Positions 1 through 11,413 are shown, counted from the first letter of the stretch. The stretch is 64,000 nt of DNA from Laguncularia racemosa (GCA_037954665.1 JBBMOL010000226.1:1-64000), one strand, 5' to 3'. The notes: generated by a model from the letters alone, not told the origin. Numbers and translations: made by a program.

Positions 1-2
1 AT

Positions 3-1112
3 ACCACCCTGTTAAGATGTGTGGACAAAAATGAAGCATGCGAACTCATGAAGGAAATACATGAAGGGGTATGTGGACCTCATATGAACGGCTACATGTT
101 GGCCCGAAAAATCATGAGGTTAGGGTATTATTGGTTAACCATGGAGTCAGATTGCATAAAATATGTTAAGCACTGCCATCTATGCCAAGTATACGCAAAC
201 CGGATCAATGCTCCACCCAACGAGCTACATTTGTTATCAGCGTCGTGGCCTTTCTCCATGTGGGGAATCGACATAATCGGCCCAATCACTCCAACGGCAT
301 CCAATGGCCATAGATTTATACTGGTAGCGATTGATTACTTTACCAAATGGGTAGAAGCGTCATCATATACCAATGTCACAAAAGGGGTAATAGTCCGCTT
401 CTTAAAAAAGGACATAATAGCCCGATATGGAGTTCCTGAATCGATCATCACCGACAATGGTACCAATCTCAACAATAAATCGATGACAGGTTTATGTCAA
501 CAATTCCACATAAACCACAGAAATTCAACCCCCTACCGACCTCAAATGAACGGGGCAGTAGAAGCAGCAAACAAAAATATTAAGAAGATCATCGAGAAAA
601 TGACAACAACTTACAGAGATTGGCACGAAATGTTACCATTTGCTCTCATGGCTTATAGGACTTCAATAAGAACATCTTCGGGAGCTACCCCTTACTCATT
701 GGTATATGGTACAGAAGCAGTGCTACCAGTGGAAGTCGAGATACCATCATTCAGAATCTTGTCAGAAACTCAATTAACAGAATCGGATTGGGTAAAGAAA
801 AGGCTTGATCAGTTGAACCTGATTGATGAAAGAAGACTTACTGCGCTATGTCATGGTCAGTGTTACCAACAAAGGATAGCCCGAGCATTCAACAAGAAGA
901 TGAGACCTCGGTACTTCAAAGAGGGCGACCTAGTACTAAGAAAAGTTCTCCCGAACACCCAAGACTCTAGAGGAAAATTCACTCCAAATTATGAAGGCCC
1001 GTATGTGGTGAAAAAGGTTCTTTCAGGTGGTGCTCTAATATTAACTCAGATGGATGGTCCAGAATTGAGAGACCCCGTCAACATAGATGCTGTAAAGATG
1101 TACTATCCTTAG
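3..1112 (+). CDS. Ty3/gypsy (Tat/Ogre-type) pol 3' end: integrase, cut by window start
   Basis: Retrotransposon integrase, which joins element cDNA to host DNA. The frame is open from base 3, so the polyprotein begins outside the window; the GTG at 21 is not a real start. Residues below are counted from that GTG. Visible parts: HHCC zinc finger (H14, H21, C52, C55), then a DD35E core with D84 in WGIDIIGP, D145 in ITDNGTN and E181 in GAVEAANKN (35 residues between the last two), then a GPY/F-type C-terminal module around residues 326-345 (YEGPYVVKKVLSGGALIL). The C-terminus has no chromodomain and resembles Tat/Ogre integrases. No internal stops, so the copy is fairly young. The stop is followed by a long repetitive 3' UTR, PPT and LTR, as expected for Tat/Ogre elements. 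Lineage is inferred from motif resemblance. Confidence 0.9.
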   Translation, partial: TTLLRCVDKNEACELMKEIHEGVCGPHMNGYMLARKIMRLGYYWLTMESDCIKYVKHCHLCQVYANRINAPPNELHLLSASWPFSMWGIDIIGPITPTASNGHRFILVAIDYFTKWVEASSYTNVTKGVIVRFLKKDIIARYGVPESIITDNGTNLNNKSMTGLCQQFHINHRNSTPYRPQMNGAVEAANKNIKKIIEKMTTTYRDWHEMLPFALMAYRTSIRTSSGATPYSLVYGTEAVLPVEVEIPSFRILSETQLTESDWVKKRLDQLNLIDERRLTALCHGQCYQQRIARAFNKKMRPRYFKEGDLVLRKVLPNTQDSRGKFTPNYEGPYVVKKVLSGGALILTQMDGPELRDPVNIDAVKMYYP

Positions 1113-1640
1113 GCAAGGGAATCGAAATTTTGCCAATGTTTATGAAAGCCAATATTCGATACAAAGTTCGTTGAGTTGAGTTTTTACTTTTCTGCAAGCA
1201 AAGCTAATATCCCTGAATGGTCAACAATCCCAATCAATTCTCATCATAATAAATACACCTAAACATATTACCCACCACTTTGTCAATGAAGGATAAACAC
1301 TAAAATGATAATGAATCTTAATGGAATTTGTGATATAATTTTTGTCTACTCCTAAGCATTAAAACCGAGCGCATTATTAGGATAACATTACCATAGAAAG
1401 AGCTTTGTCCATGAAGAAAGGAGGCATATCAAGATTTTCAATCCAGTGTTAAGATAAGAAGAAAAGAAGCAGGAGCGAACCGACACGAAGGTTCAATCGT
1501 TTGGTTGCTATCCAAGATAAACTCGCAAGCATGTTAAAACAAATAACTATCATCACATCATGAAAAGCATCACATCATCTAGCTTGGTTAGAAGCATGTT
1601 CAAGAGTACCAGATAAGTCAGCTCATAATAAAGCACGTGT
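1113..1640 (+). other. Unique part of Tat/Ogre element 3' UTR
   Basis: Non-coding, AT-rich stretch between the integrase stop and the tandem-repeat array. I see no ORF, TIR or LTR boundary in it. It is taken as 3' UTR because integrase, repeats, PPT and LTR are collinear on the plus strand. Confidence 0.6.
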
Positions 1641-1659
1641 CTAGATGTTTCCTTTAATA

Positions 1660-2780
1660 GGGTAGTCGCCAAAAAGGAGCACTTCCCTAAATCCCTCAAG
1701 GTTAGCCCACAAAGGGCACCTTTGGAGCCATCATTTTCATAATAGGGTAGTCAGCCCAAAAAGGAGCACTTCCCTAAATCTCGCAAGGTTAGCCCATAGG
1801 GGGCACCATTTGAGACAGTTCTAGTTTAGGTTAGTCAGCTCTTGGGGCACTTTCCTAAAAATCAATCCAAGGGTTAGTCAGCCCAAGATGGGCACTTTCC
1901 TGAAAAAGCCTGTTCTCAAGGGTCAGCTCATAAGGGCACCTTTTGAGACAGTTCTAGTTTAGGTTAGTCAGCTCTTGGAGCACTTTCCTAAAAATCAATC
2001 CAAGGGTTAGTCAGCCCAATATGGGCACTTTCCCGAAAAAGCCTGTTCTCAAGGTCAACTCATAAGGGCACCTTTTGAGACAGTTCTAGTTTAGGTTAGT
2101 TAGCTCTTGGGGCACTTTCCTAAAAATCTATTTTAAGGTTAGTCAGCCCAATATGGGCACTTTCCCGAAAAAGCCTGTTCTCAGGGTCAGCTCATAAGGG
2201 CACCTTTTGAGACAGTTCTAGTTTAGGTTAGTCAGCTCTTGGGGCACTTTCCTAAAAATCAATCCAAGGGTTAGTCAGCCCAATATGGGCACTTTCCCGA
2301 AAAAACCTGTTCTCAGGATTAGCTCATAAGGGCACCTTTTGAGACAGTTCTATCTAAGGTTAGTCAGCCCAAGATGGGCACTTTCCTAAGGATTTTATCA
2401 AAGGTTAGTCAGCCCAATATGGGCACTTTCTTAAAAAAAACTGTTCTCAAGGTCAGCTCAGAAGGGCACCTTTTGAGACAGTTCTATGTTAGGTTAGTCA
2501 GCTCTTGGAGCACTTTCCTAAGAATTTCATCTACGGTTAGTCAGCCCAAGATGGGCACTTTCCTAAAATCCATTTTAAGGTTAGTCAGCCTAATATGGGC
2601 ACTTTCCTAAAAATCCGTTCTCAGGGTCAGCTCATAAGGGCACCTTTTAAGGCACTACCATAGGTTAGTCAGCCCAAGATGGGCACTTTCCTAAAATCTA
2701 TTTTAAGGTTAGTCAGCCCAATATGGGCACTTTCCTAGATTCTCCCAATTAATCAGCTCTTGGGGCACTTTTCGGAAACA
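1660..2780 (+). repeat. 132-bp tandem repeat array in element 3' UTR
   Basis: The marker GAGACAGTTCTA recurs at 1812, 1945, 2077, 2209, 2341 and 2475, giving a period of 132-134 bp. Each unit contains two related sub-units of roughly 65 bp, one with GTTAGTCAGCTCTTGGGGCA and one with GTTAGTCAGCCCAATATGGG, both ending in CACTTTCC. Edge copies before 1812 and after 2480 are more diverged and partly single sub-units. The short ORF readable through it (2374-2610) is a by-product of the repeat. Tandem repeats in the 3' UTR are known for Ogre/Tat-lineage elements and can seed satellite DNA. Confidence 0.9.
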
Positions 2781-3125
2781 TCCTTCCCAAACGGTTGCTA
2801 GTCTAACAAGACGCTTCTATCGATAGGTAGCCAGCTCATAAGGGCGCTTCCTAAGTGAATTTTCTTTCCAAGGTTGCAAGTCTGGTAAGACGCTTCCTAT
2901 CATCATTTCTCATATATTCCTACTCAATGCTTGAGATGTGTCCTGTCGCCAACTAGTTAGCCCATAAAGCACTTTTCGGAGAGGGGACATTACCTTGAAT
3001 TGTTAGGAACATCTTCAACCGTAGGATTATCAGCTCTTGGGGCATTTTCCTACTAAAACCTAATTCAAGAGGTCAAAAATGGCGTCTTTTGTTTGTCTTT
3101 GTAGTTAAGTTTTTCAAACTTTACC
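2781..3125 (+). other. End of element 3' UTR, decayed repeat units
   Basis: Contains weak relatives of the array unit (GGTTGCTAGTCTAACAAGAC at about 2793, TTGCAAGTCTGGTAAGACGC at about 2873, ATCAGCTCTTGGGGCATTTT at about 3029). Otherwise non-coding sequence leading into the polypurine tract. Confidence 0.6.
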
Positions 3126-3140
3126 ACAAAGAGGGGCAGC
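3126..3140 (+). other. Polypurine tract of the Tat/Ogre-type element
   Basis: The purine-rich ACAAAGAGGGGCAGC lies directly before TGTAAACACCCC, the start of the 3' LTR. This is the normal site of plus-strand priming in reverse transcription. Confidence 0.8.
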
Positions 3141-3413
3141 TGTAAACACCCCATTTTTGCCCTAGGAATCAACAATTCTCAATAATAATCAATTTTTCAA
3201 TTTTTCCAATTTTTCCTAATTTAGCATAAAATAATAAAAATGTTCAAAAAATAAAAATAAATAGGAAAACACTTCAATTTTGAAAAATGATTTCAGAAAT
3301 GGCAATAATAAATAATAAACAATTTTTAAAAATTTTTGGAATTTTCAAAAAATACAAAAAATAGAAAAATCGCATTGCATATATGCAATTTGCGAAAATA
3401 AAAAAATCAGGAA

Positions 3414-3492
3414 AGTGGGCTAGCTCAGCTGGTCCGGACCGTGTCTAGGCGCGCGCGCAGGGGGTCGAGGTCGCGGGTTCGAATCGCGGAGG
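3414..3492 (+). promoter_or_regulatory. tRNA-like block with pol III A and B boxes inside the LTR
   Basis: TAGCTCAGCTGG at 3421-3432 fits the A-box consensus and GGTTCGAATC at 3476-3485 fits the B box, 43 bp apart. CGCG at 3472-3475 pairs with CGCG at 3485-3488 around the B box. Flanking sequence does not form a 7-bp acceptor stem, so this is not an intact tRNA gene. It could be a tRNA or SINE-head remnant captured by the LTR. Confidence 0.6.
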
Positions 3493-3828
3493 ACGCAGTT
3501 TCCGCGTTTTGTAATTTTTCGACTTATCTAGTGACACGTGGCAGCATCTGATTGGCTGGAAGAAACGCACGCGCCGGGCGCGTGATCATCCCTTACCTCG
3601 AGCCTGAGATCACCGGCGAGAAGAAAAATTCGTATTTCGGCCGTTTTGATTCAATTTTTTTGCACAAATCCAACAGATCTTCAACAAAGATAAGATAAAC
3701 ATTATCTAATTAGAATCAAATCGCAACAAATCGTTGGATGGGCACGAATCGGAGTTGGTTTTCAACCGAAAATCCGATCAGCTTCAATCGGAGGAAATCC
3801 GAGCTTATCCAGCTCGATTTCAAGCGCC

Positions 3829-3836
3829 TATAAATA
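3829..3836 (+). promoter_or_regulatory. TATA box of the Tat/Ogre-type LTR
   Basis: TATAAATA, followed about 40 bp later by a GAGAGAGAGAGA tract. A G-box and a CCAAT box lie about 280-295 bp upstream. Arrangement is that of a pol II LTR promoter. Confidence 0.65.
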
Positions 3837-5255
3837 GAGGAGGAGATGAGGAAGTAAGAACAGAGATCAGAATTGCGAGAGAGAGAGAGAAAAGAGTGCA
3901 AATCGGAGGAAGTCCAAGCCGTGATCGCCGACCGGAGTTCAAACCACCGCAAGGAGACGTTCTGAGAGTAAACCGCCACCACCATCGGATTCAGCACCCC
4001 CAAGAAGCTAGGATTCGACACTTCACCCGCCGCAAACGACCGCCGGAACGCCGTGAACGAGCCAATACCGCCGCCGTGTCCGACCGATTCGACCCGACCC
4101 GATCCGACCCGATTCGACCCGACCCGCGCACCGATCCGAATCCAGGTAAGTCGGATTTTCCAGATTTTTTATTATTATTTATTTTGTTTATTTGTTTATG
4201 TTGAATTTATTATTATTTATTATATTGTTAGCCATTTATTTATTTATATTGTCGATAACTGAGAAAATGTAGGAATTGTATTTTTCTAGGATTTAATAAT
4301 GTAGAAAATAGAAAATAGGAAATAAGAAAAAATAAAAATAAAAATAATAAAAATGAAAAAAAAATAATAGAAATATTAGAAAAAAAATATAATAAAATTT
4401 TAAATTTCAAAATAGGATAGAAAATAAACTTAAGATAAAATTTTCAACAAAAAATATAAAAATCATGAAAAACTTACAAAAAATATAAAAATTACAAAAA
4501 ATCATGAAAAACTTACAAAACTTATAAAAATCACAAAAATCAGGAAAATCACAAAAATCATAAAAAATTCAAAAGAATTATAAAAGAATCGTAAAAATAA
4601 ATTTTGACACTTAGAAAATCCTTTTCTTCAAATAAACTAAAAATTGATGTTTTCCCTCAAAATCATTTTCAAAAAAATCAAATTCAAAGTTTAGGCTTAG
4701 AAGTTTTAGAAAAATCCCAAAGACGTTAAGAACTTAAATCAAAAGAGTTTTCAAAATTAAAATTCATCAACAAACTTAAAGGTTTTTTAGAAAAGCGAAC
4801 TACGGCTTGTTTGATCCTGAGTAGCAGGTACGTAAGCACCCATTCGGGTCAACCCCCTAAAATGAATAAAAAAAAAAATCATTTTCTTGAAATAAATTCA
4901 AAAACATAATAAAAGTAACAAAGACACAATGAAACACATTTCTAGAGATGAACAATTTTGAGAGATTAGGTGGTAACCGTAAAGGTTTTAATAGGTTAGC
5001 CTCCGGACTTAGAAACTCTGGTTTTCCCTTTTTCTCTTCTCACAAAAAATGAGAAGAGGAAATAACGACGACTAGTAGTCCAAATTAAGACTAATCCGCT
5101 CCTTTAGTCTTAATTCACTTTTTCCCAACAACAGTTGGGTGGCGACTCCAAAAATCAAACGAAATTCCTAACCCAAGTCGAGGATCTAGATTAGATGAGC
5201 ATAGGGTTTAGTTTAGATCGGATTAGGAATGGGAATTCAAAAATTAGACACGACA

Positions 5256-5737
5256 GTATGTAAGGGAGTTTTGAGCATTACAAAATCTGATTTTTCTTGT
5301 GCCATGGGAGAGCTCCTCTTCATGCCATCCTACTCTTACCAATTTCATTATTAAAATTGTGGTGAGTTGACTTAAGAAATATTGTGAGTAATATCAATCC
5401 TTCTTGAGTTGGTTCCAATTATTATTAGTGTGTCATATCTAGTGTATAATGGAAATTGCTTACTTGTTTTTGTTCATGCCAAATTAGGGTTCTTCATATT
5501 ACTTGGGTTCATGCCAATTGTGGGAGTTAGAATTGAATTGTTCCTCTTGTATTTGATCAGTATTGGAATCCAATTGTAGTATATCATAATTTGGTTCATG
5601 CCATTTAGGGTTATTTGTTCTTGTTTCATGCCATTTGGCATTCCATCTTTAATCTATTATTCACGCCATTTAGTTGGAAATTGGAATCAATTGTGTTTGT
5701 TTTCTTTGATTGGTATTGAGATCCTTTGAGCACATCG
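5256..5737 (+). repeat. Family-A LTR, 3' part; host site of the Tat/Ogre insertion
   Basis: Shares the collinear landmarks of the other family-A LTRs: ACCAATTTCATTATTAAAAT, TTGTGGTGAGTTG, ATTGTGAGTAATATCAATCC, AGTGTGTCATATCTAG, repeated CATGCCATTT, and a terminal TTTGAGCACATC(G). The 5' half, including the TATA box, is absent, so the Tat/Ogre element probably inserted into it and the missing half lies left of the window. Strongly diverged, hence old. Confidence 0.65.
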
Positions 5738-6319
5738 CTTGATCATGTACCCTTTATCATACAAAACTCTTCTCTAAACCAACATAAGTAGGCACATGCT
5801 TGTATACTTGATTGTGTAGCCCTTCCTTATTTGAAGCTTTTCTTTTTCCTTTTCTCCAAAAAGTGTACAAACCTTAATTTCTATACAACAAAACAAACTT
5901 ACTTTGATCCAAACACCAACTCTACACTTTTACATGATTAAGAAACATTTACTTGCCTCAATTAGGATTGAAAAATCCCAAGATAGTTTAATCTCACAAC
6001 TATGCCTCATTCTTTAACACCTTTGGTTCCTCAAACTATTAATAAAACATCCACATGATACTCAAACAACTGAAATTAAGATTTAAATGACCTACAATGA
6101 TAGTTAAGAAGCTTACTTGGTTGAATCATATCGATCCATGTAGATTTTGGCTAGCATACACTATGAGTATTTGTGATGGCTTCTAGTATAACCATTGTGC
6201 ATAAGAAAATGGAGAGGTAGACAAATCATAAAAGGGTTTAAATACCCAGACTTATAATGTCTAAAATACCCCTACTATTATTTCATTATTATTTTCTTTT
6301 CCTTTATTTTATTTATGGG
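5738..6319. other. Unclassified AT-rich spacer
   Basis: No long ORF, TIR or LTR edge recognised. 6236-6290 (AATACCCAGACTTATAATGT) leads up to the copia-type LTR. I can assign no function. Confidence 0.4.
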
Positions 6320-7579
6320 TGTTGAGTTCTTAGAAATACGTTTTAATGATAACGAAAAGGTTATTAGTAAATATATGTTAAGTGCGTAGAACAAAAGTAT
6401 TTATTTTTACAAATACTTAGGCAGGCAGTAGTTTCCAAACACTTAAACAAATAGTTTGACATAAACAATTTGTTAAACATTTAAGTACACTTAAATAAAC
6501 AACTTAATACAGACAATTTGTTAGAGATTTTAGTAGACATTTAAACAGATAGTTTGATACTATGGTTAATAAACTTTAGTTTGAAGAATGTATTCTTATA
6601 CTGCTCTTATCTATATTTGATACAAGTTTGATTTGCAAATTTGATCTATTTGTAACTTCAATTAGCAATTTTATTTTTAAACGAATCAAATTAGTTTAAG
6701 ATTTATTTTAACTAATTATTGTTCGAAGAAGAAGAACAAGATAAGGATAAGGATTATCAGTTGAAGCACACTTGTAAAAAGAGGGATTTTTTTTTTCAAA
6801 CTGATACTAATCCATATGAGGTTATTGATGAGGTAGATAAAGATAAAAATTGACAAATTTAAATTCTGAGTAGAATTAGTTACATAGTTAAGGAATTTGA
6901 ATTTGAAATAAGATTTTTCAAAATTCCACAAATGCAGGGATATTATAAATATTAGAAGACCTTGCGAGCATTAGAAGGCTTCCATAGATAAAGAAGAATA
7001 TATAAACTAAAGATTTGAAGTTCAAATAAGAAGGATGATACCAAAAAACAGATATAGAGACACATACAAGTAGAGATAGAAAAAATAGGAACAAAGCTAA
7101 AACAAACAATTATTCTTTGTTTTCTTGAGCTTAAACTACAGAATTTATATTTCTCATTTTTGTAAAATTTTCTTTAATATTTTCATGTAATGATTAGTTT
7201 AAAAAAGTGATGTTACAAAGTCTTATAGTCTATGCTTAGCCGAGTTGTAGGCTAGAAAGATAAAGTAAGAGCTATTGATGTTTGCAACATTCTTTAGCAA
7301 TTGGAATAGTGGAACAATCGGTGTGAAAGACTGGATCTCCAATAGCATAACTAGAAGAGAGGATGTACTCAATAGGAGAAACCTCTATACATTGCAGTCT
7401 TCTTTACTTTTCTTACACATTAATTTTTTTTACTTTATTTTTGGCTCATCACATATAGTTTTCATCAATGAGGAAATTTAAAAAGTGGTTGTTTAATTAG
7501 AATTTGATAAATTGTTTTTTTAATAAACAATTCACTACCCCCTACCCCTCTCTTCTTGTTTGCCAATTTAGGACCTACA
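6320..7579 (+). repeat. Ty1/copia-type 5' LTR (about 1.26 kb)
   Basis: Begins TGTTGAGTTCTTAG and ends ...GGACCTACA, followed at once by a tRNA-iMet-type PBS. A late CAATTCACTACCCCCTACCC run before the end is typical of plant copia LTRs. No coding domain survives downstream because hAT copy A sits about 55 bp after the LTR, and no second LTR is seen. The copia label rests on terminal motifs and the PBS only. Small ORFs in it (6716-7109, both strands) are AT-rich noise. Confidence 0.5.
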
Positions 7580-7581
7580 TT

Positions 7582-7593
7582 TGGTATCAAAGT
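7582..7593 (+). other. Primer-binding site after the copia-type LTR
   Basis: TGGTATCAAAGT, close to TGGTATCAGAGC, the complement of the initiator tRNA-Met 3' end. It starts 2 bp after the LTR. An ATG follows at 7624, just before the hAT insertion. Confidence 0.6.
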
Positions 7594-8279
7594 AACAACT
7601 CTTCTACATATAAGAGTTGATCAATGGCTAACAATAAGGTTGTCAAACTCACAATTTTACGTATAATCATTAGGGGGTCCTTAGAATTGGAATGTAGAAA
7701 CAAAAGTTTTTATAACTTTTGTAAAATAACTTTCAAATATTATAAATTTACTTACAGTAATCATAAAAAAATATAATAGATAATAGAAATAAGGATATTC
7801 AACATATATTTTCATCATAAATCACAATAAAAGTCACAATATAGATAATCAAGCATAAGTTGGGCAATACGGAAAACCAACCTTAGTGGTAAACAACCAC
7901 AAGTCCTAATAAATGTTATGAATTCATAAATCATAATACAAAATAACAACTAAAATAAATCATCACAATTTACACCATCTCTCCCATCCATATCACCGTC
8001 ATCATTTGCATCTTTATCATCATCAATGTTAACATCATTATAAGGTGTACTACTACCAATGATTTCCATATCTTCTAATTCAAAATCTTTTGAAGTCTTC
8101 ATTTGTATTTCAGCTTCAATAGCATCAATATCATGAATCTCTAAATCATCTTGCTTGGGGACTTACTTCCATGACTCCAAATTCACATAGGCACCAATTT
8201 CCTCCTCCTCATCATCATATTTTTCTTCACCCCTGACACTTGGAAGGATATGTAACACACCCTTATCCTCATGTGATAA

Positions 8280-9299
8280 TGATGTGCCTAAACACACTTA
8301 AAAGCACATCCAAAAGACTTAAGAATAACTATCTCAAGTCAAGGCAAAATCGGATCCAAAAATGGCACTTTTCAAATGAACCCTAATGATGAAATGATGA
8401 AATTCAAATGTCCAATGATATAATCAGAATACCACAATGAAAATTCCTTCTAACAACACTCTAATTTCATGTAATCCACGCAAATAAAACCTTAATTTGA
8501 CAAGGAGAAACCGTAACAAAACAATCCTTTTTCTAAATGGTGAAAATCACGTTATCAAGGGAAATCCTCAAGAAGAATCGGATCAATTTGATAATTCCTT
8601 CAAATAAGAATATGAATTCGTGATTAACAACTAGTAATTCTAACCAAGAAATATCTCAATTTAACCCTAGATATGACACACTAGAGAAGAAAAGAAATCA
8701 CAACAAAATGAAATTGATATAACTCACAATTTCAACTTCTTGGGATTGAAATTGATAAGAGAATTTGGAATTAGGAAAACCCTAAGCCCTCTCACGAAAT
8801 GTGAAGTTTTTGTTCTGCAAAATTAGCCTCCCTAAACCCTCTCTTAAGCAAGTATTTATACTTGCTACTTCTAGGGTTAAAAAGTGCTCAAAATTACAAG
8901 TTTGCCACTTTTAAGGTGGCTAGCCCTAAATGAAAATTACATGGAAATAAAAGTGTCCCAAAACTAAAATACAACCAAAATAGTTCATAAAAGAATAAAT
9001 ATATAAAAGAAATGGTCTTCAAGATGCCGGTCTTCTATAGGATCCATCGGCCCAGCTCATCGCCGGTTCAGGTCGGTCCATGGATAACCCACAAGCTAAG
9101 TCTGAGGGAGTTTGTCCATTGCCCTATAGAATATGATAAGTGTGCCTGTTGGAATACACAATACAACAATAATAGAAAAGAGGTTAATATATAAATAATT
9201 CCGGGGTCAATCTGCTCAAAATGGGCCCTCAACGCCAAGATTTGAAACCCTTCAGTTCTTGCCCTAATGATAGGTCTTGTCGGATTTTTATTCCTATCA
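8280..9299 (-). repeat. M3 3' LTR
   Basis: 1020 bp, plus-strand edges TGATGTGCC...CCTATCA. It lacks about 25 bp (AGATGTTGCACTCGCCAC region) found in the 5' LTR at about 11887 and in A1, a deletion between short ACAATTTCAA repeats. Contains the TATA dyad near 8851-8870. Confidence 0.9.
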
Positions 9300-10291
9300 T
9301 TTCCTCGGGCCTCAAAAAGATTTGTCCTCAAATCTAGTAGATCAAATGCAGTAGAGACTTTGTTTCCTCCTAGCAAGTCACCTGAATAAATATCTCTGCA
9401 GAATCCCAATATCTGAAATACTACAGGTGGTGATTGTCTTCTCTCCTCCATTTCCAGGATGTATCTCTTCTGCAACACAAATAATGACCCATTATCCACT
9501 AAAGTTACCCCTGTACCAACTTGTTCCACTGAAACTGTTTCCTCTTTTTCTAACTCATCTGTATGTTGCTGATCCTCATGGTCTTCTAATGGTTGGACCA
9601 ACTGCTCATTACCCTCTAAAACCTCTGATGGTGAACATAACTGTCTCTGAACAGTTTGGCTCTCTGGTGGTCTGCTCGTCTGACTATGATCATCAGGATC
9701 CTCTGAAGGTTGGCACATCGGTGTCGGCATCTGCACAGTTTGGTCCTCTGATGGTTTGATCATGTGGCTATGATCCTCAAGATTTTGTGATGGTTGTTTT
9801 ATCTGTTTTTGCATCTCCTGGACCTCTGATGGTGACATAGGGTTCAATACTATACGTTTACTATCCTTTTTAAACATATAAGTATTTCTATACCCATCAT
9901 GTAATACCATCCTGTCATACAACCATGGTCTACCAAGTAATATATGGGATGCACAAAGAGGAAGAATATCACATTCAAGCTCATCATAGTACTTGTCTCC
10001 TATATTGAAGGGTACCCTAGCCCTTTGGGTTACACAAAGACCATCTTGATCATTCAACCAATGTAATGTATAGGGTTTGGGATGTGGGATAGTTTCAAGT
10101 TTCAACTTCGATACTAATGATGCAGCTACAACATTAGTACAACTACCGCCATCATTTAAAAATTGCGCACAAGTTTCCTTGTACCCTACAAGAAGTATGG
10201 AACAAGTTTTCTCTTTGTCCCTCATCAATGGTTGGAAATGGAGTCAAGTCCCGATGCAATATGTTAGTAGACAAATACAACTCACTTACAT
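9068..10291 (-). pseudogene. M3 protease plus PSE-repeat spacer plus Pol tail ORF
   Basis: The frame is open from 10228 to 9068. The retropepsin-like part has NDGGSCTNVVAASLVSKLKL and HILLGRPWLYDRMVLHDG. It is followed by an acidic Gln/Ser-rich spacer with PSED/PSEV repeats, then GFCRDIYSGDLLGGNKVSTA and DLRTNLFEARGND, which resemble the last residues of Ty3/gypsy polyproteins. The ORF crosses into the 3' LTR at 9299 and runs 78 codons further, through a hydrophobic stretch (TSFLLLLYCVFQ). Two small indels break the N-terminus: one base lost after the ATG at 10291-10289, and one gained just before the catalytic Asp, near 10160. The first 25 residues of the 10228 ORF are thus off-frame. Confidence 0.75.
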
Positions 10292-11413
10292 TTTTGCTTA
10301 CTAATTTCAACAACCTCAATACACTTCACCACACCACGGCAACACACCTTTACATGCCCCTACACACCTACGGTGCTCACAATCAACCACTATAAGAAAT
10401 GCTTATTGTTACTTCAAGTAAAGTCAAGTGAAATAATTGAAGCACAATGAAATAATTCTTGGTACTTCAAGTAAAGTTAAATAAATGAAGTACACACACA
10501 ATTACTTTCAAGTAGATAGAATTAAATTCAACTACTAGTGTTTAAGTAATTAGTTCAATTACTTTCACACTTTAATGACTTGTTTGAATTTTAAATTCCA
10601 CTACTCAACCTTCCTTTTCTTGCCTTGATTTCACACTTCAAATAACCACAATGTGCAGCACCTTACACTACACAAAACTCCACAAATTTGCACCACCACA
10701 CACACCTCAATCACGGTGCACTCACTTCACCAATAACTCCCATGGCAACAACAACAAATTGCACTCCACCTCCACGACAAAATAAGAAATGGAAACAACA
10801 ACAAATATACTCTAATTCCACGGAAATAATAACAAATATACTTCACTCCCCACAAGTTCTAACCGCAATTCATAACAATATAGGCAGCAACTTCAATTTG
10901 AAATTCAAACAAATTCACTTATTGCAAGCCTTCTTCAATTGATAAGTAATGAATTCAAATTCAAATAGCAATCATTAACTCCCACAACTTAATTGCATGT
11001 GTTTGAATTCAAATAATTCCTTACTAACCAAACTTAATGTAATCTGCAAATTTAACTTCACAAATTCAGAATTTCTCAATGGAATTCAAACAAAAAAACT
11101 TCACAACTCCACACGCCACAAGCTACTTCACGGCAACAATTGGTAAGTTTCACAATTTTAAAACAATTTGCTAAAGTAACTTCACTTTGTACTTCTGATC
11201 TTCCACGTGAATTAGTGTCCACAAAGTGATATAATAACCTTCCCAAATCAACTCCAACAATCAGTAAATCAAATCCCAATCCAAAACAATTTCGCAATCT
11301 CAAACTACAACAACAACAACAACTACACAATTGTGTTTTTTCCACTTGATCAACCCTAATTGTTGATCACTTCCACGAAATTGAATACAACCAATTCCCT
11401 TCTCTCAACAAGA
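10292..11413 (-). other. M3 5' leader
   Basis: About 1.1 kb between PBS and the protease ATG, rich in CACAC, CAACAA and TTCAAATTC motifs. The small ORFs (10688-10942, 11076-11345) recur in A1 only because the DNA is near-identical. I see no coding signal. Confidence 0.6.

Larger units (their letters stand above)
3141..5255 (+). repeat. 3' LTR of the Tat/Ogre-type element (about 2.1 kb)
   Basis: Starts TGTAAACACCCC next to the PPT and is placed to end at ...TTAGACACGACA, giving a TG...CA LTR. The end is inferred, because the 5' LTR is outside the window; 5250 (…TTAGACA) is an alternative. Inside are a tRNA-like block (3414-3492), a G-box (ACACGTGGC, 3534-3542), an inverted CCAAT box (3551), a TATA box (3829), a GA-rich leader, a CGACCC-rich run (4081-4140), a consensus splice donor (CAG/GTAAGT, 4143-4151) and, near the end, GAACTACGG...GGTACGTAAG and GGTGGCGACTCCA, which I recognise as recurrent in plant Tat-type LTRs. 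The 156-codon Arg/Pro-rich ORF at 3734-4204 lies in this transcribed LTR and has no recognisable domain. Confidence 0.8.

Noticed and set aside
2374..2610. 78-codon ORF
   Set aside because: Pure translation of the 132-bp tandem repeat.
1660..2780. Possible CRISPR-like array
   Set aside because: Units are contiguous tandem repeats without unique spacers, in a eukaryotic retroelement UTR.
3414..3492. Functional tRNA gene
   Set aside because: A and B boxes are present, but no acceptor stem or proper anticodon arm can be folded.
3734..4204. 156-codon Arg/Pro-rich ORF, and an overlapping 69-codon ORF, in the Tat/Ogre LTR
   Set aside because: Lies in the transcribed LTR leader, driven by CGACCC and GAGA repeats, with no domain and a donor site near its end.
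6716..7109. Hydrophobic Phe/Ile-rich minus-strand ORFs
   Set aside because: AT-rich sequence within the copia-type LTR; the hydrophobic look follows from poly-T codons.
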